Shown: positions 7,915-17,089 of the stretch, piece after piece | How the letters are laid out: each line of letters starts with the position of its first letter | How positions within the stretch are numbered: the stretch's first letter is position 1 | NCBI RefSeq assembly: GCF_001748365.1 | Contig: NZ_BDHH01000001.1 | Location: 181,811-235,280, forward strand | DNA length: 53,470 nt | Reading direction: 5' to 3' | Origin: Fusibacter sp. 3D3 | Lineage (GTDB): Bacteria > Bacillota > Clostridia > Peptostreptococcales > Acidaminobacteraceae | Notes under the pieces: generated by a model | The model's database searches: none | Told to the model about the DNA's origin: nothing | The model's input: only the letters and a program-made list of their open reading frames with translations | Position numbers and translations under genes: made by a program

Positions 7915-9246
7915 ATGAAAAAAGATGCTCAGATCTATGATATCGACGGTATACCCCCGTTAAGGACGGCGATCCCACTCGGTTTGCAACATGTATTGGC
8001 CATGTTTACAGGAAATGTGGCACCCCTTATTATCCTTGCTAACGTGCTCGGGTTACCCGTCGAGGAAAGATCATTTCTCATCCAAGCGGCTATGTTCGTG
8101 GCAGGCCTTACCACTTTGATACAGCTCTATCCTATAGGTCCAATTGGCGCACGTCTGCCAATCGTTCAAGGCACTAGTTTTGGTTTCTTGCCTACCTGTA
8201 TTGCCATTTCAGCGAAATACGGTCTTGCGGGTATCTTAGGGGCAACTTTTATCGGTGGATTTTTTGAAATGGGCCTAGGTGTTTTTTTAAAGCCACTTAG
8301 AAAGTACTTTCCACCCGTTGTTACAGGCACTGTTCTATTATCCATCGGTCTTTCTTTACTGCCTACTGGTATCAAATACTTTGCGGGTGGTGCTGGCGCA
8401 CCCGATTTTGGTTCGCTTTCTAATCTGCTACTGGGCACTATTGTGCTCGTTACGATCTTATTTTTTAAACAATTTACTAAGGGCATCACGAGTATGTCTT
8501 CTATACTCATCGGCTTATTCGTCGGCTATCTTGTGGCAATTCCCATGGGAAAAATAGATTTTACTGCTGTTAGTACTGCTGCATGGTTTGCATTTCCAAC
8601 GCCTCTTAAGTTTGGGATGACCTTTCATTTAGATGCGATTATTGCGATGCTCTTGATGTATATTGTAACTGCTGTTGAAACGGTGGGCGATATTTCTGGG
8701 ATCACCATGGGGGGCGACAATCGTGAGGCCACTGACAAAGAACTTTCTGGCGGGGTTATGGCAGATGGTCTTGCGAGTTCTATTGCCGCTGTTTTTAATG
8801 TGCTCCCCAATACTTCTTACAGCCAAAACGTCGGGATCGTTACTTTAACAGGTATCATGAGTCGTTTCGTCGTTGCGATGGGTGCCGTTTTCTTAATTGT
8901 TGCAGGTTTGTTCCCTAAAATTGGTGCGGTTGTTGCGATTATGCCTTCAAGTGTTTTAGGTGGCGCAGGAATCGTCATGTTCTCTATGATTGCCATCAGT
9001 GGGATCAACTTGATTACTAAAGATGCGCTTAAGGGTAAAAACAGCATCGTTGTTGCGGTTGCACTTGGCCTTGGATTTGGTTTAGGTTCCGTTCCAGAAG
9101 CACTGGTCAATTTACCTGAGACATTAAAATTGATTTTTGGTGGTTCAGGCATCGTGGTTACAGGTCTTATCGCCATTTTTCTAAACATCATCTTACCTGA
9201 AGATGAGAGTGTATCCGCCGAAAGTTTAAAGGAAAATGCGGCTTAA
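7915..9246 (+). CDS. Nucleobase:cation symporter-2 (NCS2) permease, xanthine/uracil type
   Basis: This 443-residue membrane protein has about 12-14 hydrophobic segments. It opens with PLRTAIPLGLQHVLAMFTGN, the classic NCS2 entry. The substrate-site glutamate phrase AVETVGDISGIT occurs near residue 257, and NTSYSQNVGIV near 301 is the second family signature. The ETVGDI wording resembles xanthine/urate permeases more than uracil permeases, so a purine is the likelier substrate. The start is ATG at 7915 because AGGAGG (7905-7910) precedes it; an earlier TTG frame lacks a ribosome site. The gene stands alone, convergent with the ABC operon 19 bp away. Confidence 0.9.
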   Translation: MKKDAQIYDIDGIPPLRTAIPLGLQHVLAMFTGNVAPLIILANVLGLPVEERSFLIQAAMFVAGLTTLIQLYPIGPIGARLPIVQGTSFGFLPTCIAISAKYGLAGILGATFIGGFFEMGLGVFLKPLRKYFPPVVTGTVLLSIGLSLLPTGIKYFAGGAGAPDFGSLSNLLLGTIVLVTILFFKQFTKGITSMSSILIGLFVGYLVAIPMGKIDFTAVSTAAWFAFPTPLKFGMTFHLDAIIAMLLMYIVTAVETVGDISGITMGGDNREATDKELSGGVMADGLASSIAAVFNVLPNTSYSQNVGIVTLTGIMSRFVVAMGAVFLIVAGLFPKIGAVVAIMPSSVLGGAGIVMFSMIAISGINLITKDALKGKNSIVVAVALGLGFGLGSVPEALVNLPETLKLIFGGSGIVVTGLIAIFLNIILPEDESVSAESLKENAA

Positions 9247-9264
9247 AGCGTAAATTTGTAAATT

Positions 9265-10491
9265 TTATTCATATCTCAAAGCATCAATCGTGTTCAGCTT
9301 AGCCGCTTTATTGGCTGGATAAAGGCCAAAGAAAATGCCAATTAGAGCTGAGAAGAGGAATGCGCCACAGACGACTTTGATGTCAATGACTAAAGGCACA
9401 TTCATGAGTTTTGTGCCTATAAATGCAAACCCAATACCCAGTACGATGCCGATTAACCCGCCGATACCAGATACGATAATGGATTCAATCATAAATTGAG
9501 CTAAAATTGCCTTCTTTTTAGCGCCTATGGCTTTCCTTATGCCAATTTCTCGTGTTCTTTCTGTCACCGAGACGAGCATGATGTTCATAATGCCAATACC
9601 GCCAACGATTAGGGATATCCCTGCAATTGCAGCCACAAAAGTCGTGATCGTGCCAGTAAACTTGTTCATCATCTTCATCTGGCTTTCCATCGTTTGAACC
9701 TGATAATATCGCTTGCCAACGGCATCGTGCTTTTTCTCTAAAATGTTGGCAATCCCCTCAACGGTATTCTGGACATTGGCCTCTTTTTTCACATTGAGTT
9801 CTAGACTGGTAAAACTTTCATTTTCGTTGATTCTAGCCCCAATGGGCAACAAAGTATAGGCATCGAATGTACTTTCCGAAGCTCTCGATAACGCTTTTGA
9901 ATCTTTTGAAAATACACCAATAACTCTAAAGGGTTCCGTTTGACCATTTACATCGACTAACAGCATCTGGCCTAACGGGTCTTCATTACCAAAATAGTTT
10001 TTAACCATCTTTTGAGCAATGACAATTTGTTGACTCTCATTCGCGATGTCTTTCTGATTAAAGAATCTACCTTGAACGATGTTCATATTTTCAATATGTT
10101 GATAAGTTTCATTCACAGCGGAAAACGAGATTTTATAGGTGTTTTTTCCTTTTACAATAGAACCGTTAAAACTTTCTACAGGAGAAATACCTTCCAGCTT
10201 ATCGCCATATATCCGTCTGATCATTTGGATATCTTCAGCAGTTATATAATAAGTGCTATAATCTACGTCATTGCTTTCATCTTCATAGCTGCTGCCCACG
10301 TAGATCATTGCACGGTTGGTCCCATAGCTTGAAAATTCTTTAGTCATCATCGCTTTATTGCCATTCCCTAGAGTGACCAGTGCAATCACTGAGGATATCC
10401 CTATGATGATCCCTAGCATGGTCAGTAAAGTTCTCATTTTGTTCGCTTTAATGGCGGCAAAGGCCATTTTCATACTTGCTTTTATATTCAC
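9265..10491 (-). CDS. MacB/YknZ-type ABC transporter permease
   Basis: This 408-residue protein has one N-terminal membrane segment (about 14-40), a large extracytoplasmic MacB-PCD-like domain, and an FtsX-type C-terminal block of three helices. That block is marked by SVTERTREIGIRKAIGAKK near residue 309. This is the mechanotransmission permease family, which extrudes peptides or drugs or acts on the envelope instead of classical transport. Its ATG overlaps the ATPase stop by 4 bp. It completes a tripartite set with the ATPase and the fusion protein. Confidence 0.92.
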   Translation of the reverse strand: MNIKASMKMAFAAIKANKMRTLLTMLGIIIGISSVIALVTLGNGNKAMMTKEFSSYGTNRAMIYVGSSYEDESNDVDYSTYYITAEDIQMIRRIYGDKLEGISPVESFNGSIVKGKNTYKISFSAVNETYQHIENMNIVQGRFFNQKDIANESQQIVIAQKMVKNYFGNEDPLGQMLLVDVNGQTEPFRVIGVFSKDSKALSRASESTFDAYTLLPIGARINENESFTSLELNVKKEANVQNTVEGIANILEKKHDAVGKRYYQVQTMESQMKMMNKFTGTITTFVAAIAGISLIVGGIGIMNIMLVSVTERTREIGIRKAIGAKKKAILAQFMIESIIVSGIGGLIGIVLGIGFAFIGTKLMNVPLVIDIKVVCGAFLFSALIGIFFGLYPANKAAKLNTIDALRYE

Positions 10492-11171
10492 GTTTTCACC
10501 GTCTTTTCATCTTTAATAATGAGTCCGTCTTTCACTGTGATGACTCGATCCGTTTGTGCTGCGATTTCTGGCTCATGGGTGACGACGACAATCGTATGCC
10601 CCATTGCATTTAAATCTTTCAGAATGGACATCACTTCATCTGTTGTTTTAGAATCCAAGTTACCCGTTGGCTCATCCGCTAAAATAATTGCAGGGTCGCA
10701 CACTAAGGCTCTTGCGATGGCAACCCGTTGCCTTTGCCCCCCAGAGATCTCATTGGGTCTATGCCCCGTTCTATTGGAAAGTCCTACCAGTCTCAACGTT
10801 TCAAGCGCTTTCTCTCTTTTGTTTGCATCTGAATATTTGCTGTAGATTAAAGGCAGCTCTACATTTTCAACGACAGTCAATTTAGGTAGCAAGTTAAAGG
10901 ATTGATAAATAAAGCCGATCTTTTCGTTTCTGAGCTCAGATAGAGCATCATCTGAAAGGTCCTTTGTCATTTCACCCTCTAGTTCATAAAAACCATCCGA
11001 TGCGTTGTCCAAGCAGCCTAAAATATTCATTAAAGTAGACTTTCCAGATCCAGAGGGCCCTATAATTGAAACAAATTCCCCTTTTTCAATGTGCAGATCA
11101 ACACCCTTTAAGGCTTCAAATACGATATCACCCGTTTGATAAACTTTCCTCAAGTTTTTGATTTTAATCAT
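10488..11171 (-). CDS. ABC transporter ATPase, MacB/LolD type
   Basis: This 227-residue nucleotide-binding subunit has Walker A GPSGSGKST near residue 39, the signature SGGQRQRVAIARAL near 142, Walker B IILADEPTGNLD near 160, and the switch His in VVVTHEPEIA. Length and sequence fit the MacB/LolD/YknY class that powers FtsX-like permeases. It sits between the fusion-protein gene (15 bp upstream) and the permease (4-bp overlap), so the three are one operon. Expression is probably under the divergent two-component system. Confidence 0.95.
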   Translation of the reverse strand: MIKIKNLRKVYQTGDIVFEALKGVDLHIEKGEFVSIIGPSGSGKSTLMNILGCLDNASDGFYELEGEMTKDLSDDALSELRNEKIGFIYQSFNLLPKLTVVENVELPLIYSKYSDANKREKALETLRLVGLSNRTGHRPNEISGGQRQRVAIARALVCDPAIILADEPTGNLDSKTTDEVMSILKDLNAMGHTIVVVTHEPEIAAQTDRVITVKDGLIIKDEKTVKT

Positions 11172-11186
11172 ACCCGCCTCCTAATC

Positions 11187-12404
11187 TTAATACAGCCCCA
11201 TACTGCTCGTGTCTTCAGATACAGAATCTGATTGCTTTATTTCAACCTCATCGCCTGTGTTAACTTCATCGCTGATAATTTCCACAACAACATCGTTGGT
11301 GATGCCTGTTTTTATGGTGATCTCCTTTGTGGTGCCATCTGCTTGTTTCACAGTGACATACTCTTCACCGTTTTGCCTTTGATTAACAGCTTCAATGCCC
11401 ACTGCTTTTACAGCACTTTTTTCTGAAGTGATCAACTGCACATTTACCGAAAAATTGGGTCTCAATTCAGGTGCTACTTGATCCAGTGTAATTTTAATTT
11501 CTACATAAGCTTGCTTTTTACCCTCAAGAGTCTTAGATCCAGGTGAGATAAAAGTCACTGTGCCATGATATTGTTTTCCTTTTGAAGAATTTGCTGTAAC
11601 CACTGCTTGTTGGCCGATCTGAACTTTGTTAAAATTGGCTTCTGGAATATTCGCCGATATCACATTTTTTTCAAAATCAGAGATCACCATGATATTGGTT
11701 TTAACCGCTTCACCCTCTGTCGCTATAATTTCAGTGACCACACCGTCAATGGGTGCTTTTATGTTTGTATCTTCTATTTTTTTCTCTATTGATCCAATTT
11801 CATTTGTTAAGGTCTCAATTGCCTTTTTTTGAATAAACAAATCTTCTTTTCTATTGGAATTATTGACTTGATAAAGCGCATTTTCATGTGTTACTTTAGC
11901 GTTTTCATAAGCCGTTTGACTACTCTCATATTGACTTTTACTGATAATGCCAGAATCCAATAAAGCTTTGTCCTCATCCAATTTCTTTTTCGCAGTTTCC
12001 AGAGCTTGTTCTGCCGTCTTTGCAGTATTAATCAAAGTGATATCACTGCCCTTTTCAAGTTGCTTCAATTTAGCCTGATCGATTTCCAGTTGTATTTTCT
12101 TAGCCTTTAGCTGATCTGTTAACGACACTTTATCCATTTCTGCGATCACATCGCCCTTTTGCACCCGATCGCCAACTTTTACACAAATACGCTCTAAGAC
12201 TTCCTCTCCAAGTGGTTTGACATTGCGCGTTGATTCAGTGACAATTTTTCCGTTTACATAAATGATATCTTGTATATCTTGCGCCTTCACTATAGTCGTA
12301 GGCACATTAAACTGTGCATCGCTGTTTCCACTACTGGAATTCTTTAAAATTAAAAAACCGCCTACTAAGATTATAGGCGCTAATAATAGAATCAATTTCT
12401 TCAT
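11187..12404 (-). CDS. HlyD/YknX-type membrane fusion (efflux periplasmic-adaptor) protein
   Basis: This 405-residue protein has a single N-terminal membrane anchor (LILLAPIILVGGFLIL). The first biotinyl-lipoyl half is near residue 80 (CVKVGDRVQKGDVIAEMDKV). A coiled-coil hairpin spans about 100-200 and the second lipoyl half reads NIKAPIDGVVTEIIATEGE. A beta-barrel domain follows and the tail is acidic. In Firmicutes such proteins form the outer part of MacB-like exporters. GAGGAGG precedes the ATG. The promoter region is shared with the divergent response regulator. Confidence 0.9.
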   Translation of the reverse strand: MKKLILLLAPIILVGGFLILKNSSSGNSDAQFNVPTTIVKAQDIQDIIYVNGKIVTESTRNVKPLGEEVLERICVKVGDRVQKGDVIAEMDKVSLTDQLKAKKIQLEIDQAKLKQLEKGSDITLINTAKTAEQALETAKKKLDEDKALLDSGIISKSQYESSQTAYENAKVTHENALYQVNNSNRKEDLFIQKKAIETLTNEIGSIEKKIEDTNIKAPIDGVVTEIIATEGEAVKTNIMVISDFEKNVISANIPEANFNKVQIGQQAVVTANSSKGKQYHGTVTFISPGSKTLEGKKQAYVEIKITLDQVAPELRPNFSVNVQLITSEKSAVKAVGIEAVNQRQNGEEYVTVKQADGTTKEITIKTGITNDVVVEIISDEVNTGDEVEIKQSDSVSEDTSSMGLY

Positions 12405-12525
12405 GTTGCCTCCTCATTTACTTTATCGATACGTTAAGTCTAACCTTATTTTGTATCCAAACGATATCCAAGAAGTATAGATGCTGTAATCAATCTATAT
12501 ATAAGATGAACTGTTGGCTTTTAGT

Positions 12526-12534
12526 TGCTATAAT
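12526..12534 (+). promoter_or_regulatory. Extended -10 promoter of the two-component operon
   Basis: TGCTATAAT (12526-12534) is a perfect extended -10 element 17 nt upstream of the response-regulator start. No good -35 box is visible, which is usual for this promoter class and can mean activator dependence. Confidence 0.55.
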
Positions 12535-12551
12535 AGAATCAGGAGGTGCTT

Positions 12552-13211
12552 ATGTATCAGATACTGGTCGTTGAGGATGAAGCGCGCTTAAGAGAATTCA
12601 TCAGTTTATACTATAAAGCAGAAGGTTATCACGTCACTGAAGCAGAAAATGGCGAAGTGGCACTGGCCCTTTTTAAAAAAAACACCTATGATTTAGTGGT
12701 TCTGGATATTATGATGCCTAAGATCGATGGTTATGAAGTCTGTCATCAAATCAGAAACAAGTCAGATGTCCCCGTTATCATTTTGACGGCCATCACCACA
12801 GAAGAAAGTGAATTGAGGTGCTATGACCTCGGTGCTGATGACTATGTGACAAAACCCCTAAAAGGTAAAACGCTCGTGGCAAAGTCAAAGCGCCTACTGG
12901 AAAGATATTTGAAATCTGAAGTATTCGCCTATGAACACTTGTCTTTGGATTTCAAAAGTAGACTCTTAAAAGTGAAAAATGAAATTATTGATTTAACGCC
13001 CAAGGAATATGAGCTTTTACATCATTTGATCGCCCATAAAAATATAGCACTCTCAAGAGAAAGCCTTTTGGATGCGGTGTGGGGCTACACTTTTTATGGT
13101 CAAACTAGAGTTGTTGACAACCACATTAAGAAAGTGCGCCAAAAATTGGGGGCCTATTCTTTTTTAATTCAAACTGTATCGAAGGTAGGGTATCGATTCT
13201 ATGTTCAATAA
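12552..13211 (+). CDS. OmpR/PhoB-family response regulator
   Basis: The 219 residues comprise a receiver domain and a winged-helix DNA-binding domain. The acidic pair is VVEDE, the phospho-acceptor Asp is in VVLDIMMPKIDGYE near residue 52, and the conserved Lys is in DDYVTKPLK. The winged helix includes LTPKEYELLHHLI and RVVDNHIKKVRQKLG. ATG 12552 is preferred over the upstream GTG because AGGAGG (12541-12546) is 5 nt before it. It overlaps the kinase gene by 11 bp. Divergent placement beside the MacB-type exporter suggests it controls that operon, perhaps in response to a membrane-active compound. Confidence 0.94.
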   Translation: MYQILVVEDEARLREFISLYYKAEGYHVTEAENGEVALALFKKNTYDLVVLDIMMPKIDGYEVCHQIRNKSDVPVIILTAITTEESELRCYDLGADDYVTKPLKGKTLVAKSKRLLERYLKSEVFAYEHLSLDFKSRLLKVKNEIIDLTPKEYELLHHLIAHKNIALSRESLLDAVWGYTFYGQTRVVDNHIKKVRQKLGAYSFLIQTVSKVGYRFYVQ

Positions 13212-14949
13212 ATGGATAGACAAAATCACCTCTAAAATCTCCACAAAGATTTTTTTATTAACCGTCTCTATTGTCATCGTCATTTTGCTCATTCAAAGCT
13301 TCCTGTATATATTTGTTATTGATGAAGCTCACTATTTTACTAAGAAGAACGTTCTTGAAAAAGGATTCAAGACCTTCTTGAATGATATCAAAGATAAGCA
13401 TTATGATTTGGAGTATATTAATCTTGCCACAAGGGATTACATAAAAGCCACTGGCAATCCCATTATCATCATGCAGGGCAAAACGAAAATCTATACCGAA
13501 GCACCTATAGAATCCTTCACAAATATAATCACGGTTACAAAGGAGACTCAATCATACAAAATAGTATTCGATGAAGACATCCTTTCCAATATTTCAAGTG
13601 ATCAGGTTAATATTGCTGCCACGAAAATTTCAGATCATTATTATTTTGCATTTGTGATTACAAGTGATGATTTGAGCTTCGACGCCATGGCGTATGATGA
13701 TGATGATGAAAATATAATCGTTTTAACCCAAGCCAAAATTGTCGATTATCAATTTGCACCCTCTGATATAAATATGAATTATATGAATTTGTATCAAGAA
13801 TTTTTATATTTTGATAATCAGTATGAAGAAACTCCAATCGAAGTGATTCAAAGCTTTAACTACGATCATTATGACGTGAATGCAACTACCCTTTATAACG
13901 GGACCCATTATTTTAACAATGGTGAAATTTTTTACGTTTTAACTTCTAGTACGATTATCGACTTACGTGACCAACTTAAGTTCATCGCTTCGTTTAATTA
14001 CTTTTTATTTTTCATAGGATTGGCACTGGCCATTCTACTCTCAAAAGTGATTTCTAACACTCTATCAAAACCCGTAATCCAGTTAACTGAAAATGCAAAG
14101 AAGATGGCGCATTTAGATTTTTCACAGAAAACGGCGATCCATACCCATGATGAAATTGGCTCTTTAGGAACAAGTTTAAACACCTTATCCGATCAATTAA
14201 AAGCAAATATTTTAGCACTTCAGTCTAAAAATGAAGAGCTCGAAATCAACTACAGGCTCAAAACTATAGAAGAGCAACGCGCTAAAGACTTAATCCTTCA
14301 TCTGTCCCATGAACTCAATACCCCTTTGGGGATCGTGTCTGGCTTCAACGAAATTTTAGCAGATGGCATTAACGATAAAGAACCCCTTTACTATCATGAT
14401 GCCATCGCAAACGAACTGGAAAGGATGAATACCTTGATTGGCGATATGCTGGAACTATCCGTTCTTGAAAGTGGACAGTATCCATTGACATTCGAAGAAG
14501 TTGACGTGCCTGCCATCATTCACGAACGCATATCGCATTTCGAAGAAATTTTCAATGCCAAAGGCATCAAGCTGACCCTTGACTTATCTCAAGAAATTGT
14601 TATGGCCAATTTTAAAAAAATGCATCAAGTGATCAACAATTTTATTTCAAATGCATCAAAATACACCGATGCCGATGGCAAATATCATATATATGATACG
14701 CTTTCAGGGGATAAGGTCTATTATTACTTCGTCAATACCACTTCTATAGATGTGGAAAATGTGTCGATTTTATGGGAAAAATTCTACCGTACTCAAAAAA
14801 CGAATGCTCGAAGTGAAACGGGTAGTGGTATTGGTCTATCCATAGCCAAAGAGATTCTGAGCCTTCACGAGAGCGATTTTGGGATCATCCAAGGGGAAAA
14901 GACTTTGTCATTTTATTTTTCACTGAATCGAATTCCCAAATCATGCTGA
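13201..14949 (+). CDS. Sensor histidine kinase with degenerate ATP-binding G1 box
   Basis: This 582-residue kinase has a membrane segment near 18-40, a roughly 220-residue extracellular sensor, and a second segment near 262-282. A HAMP follows, then HisKA with SHELNTPLG (phospho-His at 370). The HATPase domain has an N-box NFISNASKYTD and a G2 box SETGSGIGLSIAKE. Where a G1 box DxGxG should lie, the sequence reads NTTSIDVENVS, so this lid motif is missing. Some VanS-like kinases lack it too. The sensor contains a run of acidic residues (DDDDE). It is translated with the response regulator (11-bp overlap) and probably senses an envelope stress. Confidence 0.92.
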   Translation: MFNKWIDKITSKISTKIFLLTVSIVIVILLIQSFLYIFVIDEAHYFTKKNVLEKGFKTFLNDIKDKHYDLEYINLATRDYIKATGNPIIIMQGKTKIYTEAPIESFTNIITVTKETQSYKIVFDEDILSNISSDQVNIAATKISDHYYFAFVITSDDLSFDAMAYDDDDENIIVLTQAKIVDYQFAPSDINMNYMNLYQEFLYFDNQYEETPIEVIQSFNYDHYDVNATTLYNGTHYFNNGEIFYVLTSSTIIDLRDQLKFIASFNYFLFFIGLALAILLSKVISNTLSKPVIQLTENAKKMAHLDFSQKTAIHTHDEIGSLGTSLNTLSDQLKANILALQSKNEELEINYRLKTIEEQRAKDLILHLSHELNTPLGIVSGFNEILADGINDKEPLYYHDAIANELERMNTLIGDMLELSVLESGQYPLTFEEVDVPAIIHERISHFEEIFNAKGIKLTLDLSQEIVMANFKKMHQVINNFISNASKYTDADGKYHIYDTLSGDKVYYYFVNTTSIDVENVSILWEKFYRTQKTNARSETGSGIGLSIAKEILSLHESDFGIIQGEKTLSFYFSLNRIPKSC

Positions 14950-14995
14950 ATGCGTTTTATGATATAATAGAAGAAAATACCATTTGGAGGACCTT

Positions 14996-15598
14996 ATGAG
15001 ACCCAGTGCTAAAGTGACTATCATGAATACCTTTAGACAGCTCATTCAAAATAAATCTATCGATAAAATAACGGTTACCGAAATCTGTGAGAAAGCCGAA
15101 ATCAATCGTCAAACTTTTTACAATCATTTCAGTGATCTGTTTGATATTTTTAAGCACCTTTTTCAAGCCGAAATTTTTGAAGAAATTGCTCAAAATAAAA
15201 CCTTCGAGACTTGGTGCGGCGGCTTCCTAGCGACACTTAACTATTTAAAACTAAATTCTCGCATGATTCTCAATGCCTATGAATCTTCCTACCGCTCTGA
15301 GGCGGATGTCTTCTTTGTCGGCATCTGCAATCAGCTTTTGGATCGCGTGGTGGCAGAATGCATGGCAAAACTGAATATTGATCTTATCGAACAAGATTTG
15401 CGTTTTATTGTCAATTTCTATAGACATGTCTTTACGGGTCTTATGATGGATTGGGTAAATGAAGGTATGAAAGAAGTGCCTGAAGACCTCCTTAAAAAAC
15501 TTCAAATTATGATTGATGGCAGCATTCCAAGATCTGTTGAGGCTTTTGCTGAAGAAGAAAAATATTATTGGGGAACACGCTGTGCCCCTAAACTTTAG
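14996..15598 (+). CDS. TetR-family transcriptional regulator
   Basis: The 200 residues begin with a TetR helix-turn-helix: KITVTEICEKAEINRQTFYN, followed by HFSDLFDIF. The C-terminal helical domain resembles the DhaS-like TetR group. The start at 14996 is chosen because GGAGG (14986-14990) is 5 nt upstream; the earlier TTG lies on the ribosome site itself. It lies 46 bp after the kinase gene and may be cotranscribed, with its own possible -10 TATAAT near 14963. The target is unknown; the exporter operon or the DUF5692-like gene downstream are the nearest candidates. Confidence 0.9.
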   Translation: MRPSAKVTIMNTFRQLIQNKSIDKITVTEICEKAEINRQTFYNHFSDLFDIFKHLFQAEIFEEIAQNKTFETWCGGFLATLNYLKLNSRMILNAYESSYRSEADVFFVGICNQLLDRVVAECMAKLNIDLIEQDLRFIVNFYRHVFTGLMMDWVNEGMKEVPEDLLKKLQIMIDGSIPRSVEAFAEEEKYYWGTRCAPKL

Positions 15599-15660
15599 AC
15601 AAATAAAATGGCGTGTCCATAAAAAGTGTCGATATAAGCTGAACTCTATTTTGTTCAACA

Positions 15661-15759
15661 TCAAAGCGTATACTCAGTCCGCTTCGCTACCTTCGTAACA
15701 CTTGCACAATCCTATCGGATTGCATTCAGTGGGAGTTCGGACTCCCACTGAATTAGGAA
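15661..15759 (+). repeat. Dispersed palindromic repeat, copy 1
   Basis: About 99 bp from TCAAAGCGTATACTCAGTCC to GAATTAGGA closely matches 39104-39203. The two copies differ at scattered positions, for example GCTTCGC/GCTATGC and GGGAGTTCGG/GGGCGTTTGG, but keep both internal hairpins. The conserved structure suggests a mobile or RNA-based element, not chance. Confidence 0.8.
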
Positions 15760-15796
15760 ATGAACCCCCACTTTGAGAAGTGGGGGTTCATTTCCT
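15755..15796 (+). terminator. 19-bp perfect hairpin in the structured element
   Basis: AGGAAATGAACCCCCACTT (15755-15773) pairs with 15778-15796 around a 4-nt loop TGAG. There is no immediate U-tract on the plus strand, so it may act as an RNA structure or DNA cruciform more than as a classical terminator. Confidence 0.5.
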
Positions 15797-15902
15797 CAAG
15801 GGTTATATCGACACTTTCATTTTTTTGTCTATTGAATGCCCTTTGATAAAAAATATACAATACACATGTGGCATAATACTATTTTTTATGGAGGTTTAAA
15901 TC

Positions 15903-16883
15903 ATGTTTACATTTAATTATGCAGAGGGGGCCACGCTTTTAGGGGTGTGGGGTGTTTGGCTTGTTGTTTTTGCTTTACTCTTTGGCTTTAATGAAGTGGC
16001 GAGAAGATCTAAATGGATTGGCCTATTTAGTTTTGTAGCGCTTCCAGCGTTTTTATCAATACTCTGGTTTACGTCAATGAAGGATACGACTTATACAGAC
16101 TGGTTCCACTTGGCTAAAGTTTATTCTTCAACCGCAGGCTGTATTGGCTTTTGGTGTATTCGTCATGTCCGTTTTACTTCAAAACGCACTGGTAAAGCAT
16201 GGCGCTTATCGGATAAGAAATGGGCACTTTGTTTTCCACCACTTATCTTAGCGATCAATATCTTGGAAGCCGTTCTGAGAGACTTTGAAGTGGGGATGCA
16301 CTATGCTGGCGGTGGCATTTTAGCCGATGAAGCGATGTACGTTTTAGGGGGCCCTTGGAACTATATGAACGGTATTGCAGGTCTTTTAAACATCATTGCC
16401 ATCACAGGATGGTTTGGCATCGTCATCCGCAAAAAAACAAAAGAAGACAGCAGTATGGATATGCTCTGGCCAGATATGCTTTGGTTCTGGATCATCGCAT
16501 ATGACATCTGGAATTTTGCTTACACCTACAACTGTCTTCCAGGTCATTCTTGGTACTGTGGATTTGCACTTCTTTTGGCCCCAACGCTTTGTGCCTTCAC
16601 AGTCGGCAAAGGCGCTTGGCTACAACACAGAGCGCAAACTTTAGCGATTTGGTGTATGTTTGCACAAACGTTCCCTTCCTTTATAGACAAAGGACAGTTT
16701 GTCGTTTCATCCACTTATAACCCAACCATTATGTTCGTTGTTAGCTTTATAGCACTTGCATGTAATGTCGTTCTCATTAGCTATATGGTTTATAAAGCAA
16801 GTAAAACTAACCGTAACCCATATCTTGGTGAGCTTTATACAGATCTTGCTAAGTACAAAGAAATCGCTGCAATGGCAGAATAA
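15903..16883 (+). CDS. Polytopic membrane protein, DUF5692-like
   Basis: This 326-residue protein has about eight hydrophobic segments. It is rich in Trp and aromatic residues (WGVWGVWLVVFALLFGFNE near the start, WPDMLWFWIIAYDIWNFAY in the middle) and has a short cytoplasmic tail. I recognise the overall wording as that of the DUF5692 family of Firmicutes and Bacteroides, whose function is unknown. A GGAGG site lies 8 nt before the ATG. It stands alone between the palindromic element and a bidirectional terminator. No catalytic motif was identified. Confidence 0.6.
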   Translation: MFTFNYAEGATLLGVWGVWLVVFALLFGFNEVARRSKWIGLFSFVALPAFLSILWFTSMKDTTYTDWFHLAKVYSSTAGCIGFWCIRHVRFTSKRTGKAWRLSDKKWALCFPPLILAINILEAVLRDFEVGMHYAGGGILADEAMYVLGGPWNYMNGIAGLLNIIAITGWFGIVIRKKTKEDSSMDMLWPDMLWFWIIAYDIWNFAYTYNCLPGHSWYCGFALLLAPTLCAFTVGKGAWLQHRAQTLAIWCMFAQTFPSFIDKGQFVVSSTYNPTIMFVVSFIALACNVVLISYMVYKASKTNRNPYLGELYTDLAKYKEIAAMAE

Positions 16884-16910
16884 TTGGACTTCAATTTTAA
16901 AAAATAAAAC

Positions 16911-16948
16911 ATAAAAAGAGTTGGATTATTAGCCCTAACTCTTTTTAT
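16911..16948. terminator. Bidirectional terminator
   Basis: Arms ATAAAAAGAGTT (16911-16922) and AACTCTTTTTAT (16937-16948) form a 12-bp stem with A-run and T-run flanks. It can end the DUF5692-like gene on the plus strand and the uronate operon on the minus strand. About 140 bp between it and the cupin gene hold nothing recognised. Confidence 0.8.
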
Positions 16949-17089
16949 ATTTATTCGTTTCGCCCAGATTAGTGGCAGCAATGGTCAACCTATTTTAAGC
17001 GATAAGACCATAATGTCTATATTATCTAAGAAGGATCTTTTACAATCGTCTTTTATAATACCCATTTTATTAGGAATACTCCCTTAAAA

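Larger units (their letters stand above)
15623..15817 (+). ncRNA. Structured palindromic element closed by a 15-bp inverted repeat; candidate ncRNA or mobile element
   Basis: The ends AAAGTGTCGATATAA (15623-15637) and TTATATCGACACTTT (15803-15817) are perfect complements. Inside lie a small hairpin CAATCC/GGATTG (15707-15722), a 13-bp stem ATTCAGTGGGAGT/ACTCCCACTGAAT (about 15724-15753), and a 19-bp perfect stem (15755-15796). A T7 run follows the closing stem at about 15821-15827. The whole segment could fold as a multibranch RNA ending in a terminator, or be a MITE-like element. The core recurs at 39.1 kb. It also serves as the terminator region for the TetR gene. Confidence 0.5.

Noticed and set aside
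8817-9191. 124-codon minus-strand open frame inside the permease gene
   Set aside because: Antisense shadow of a strongly coding NCS2 gene with biased composition.
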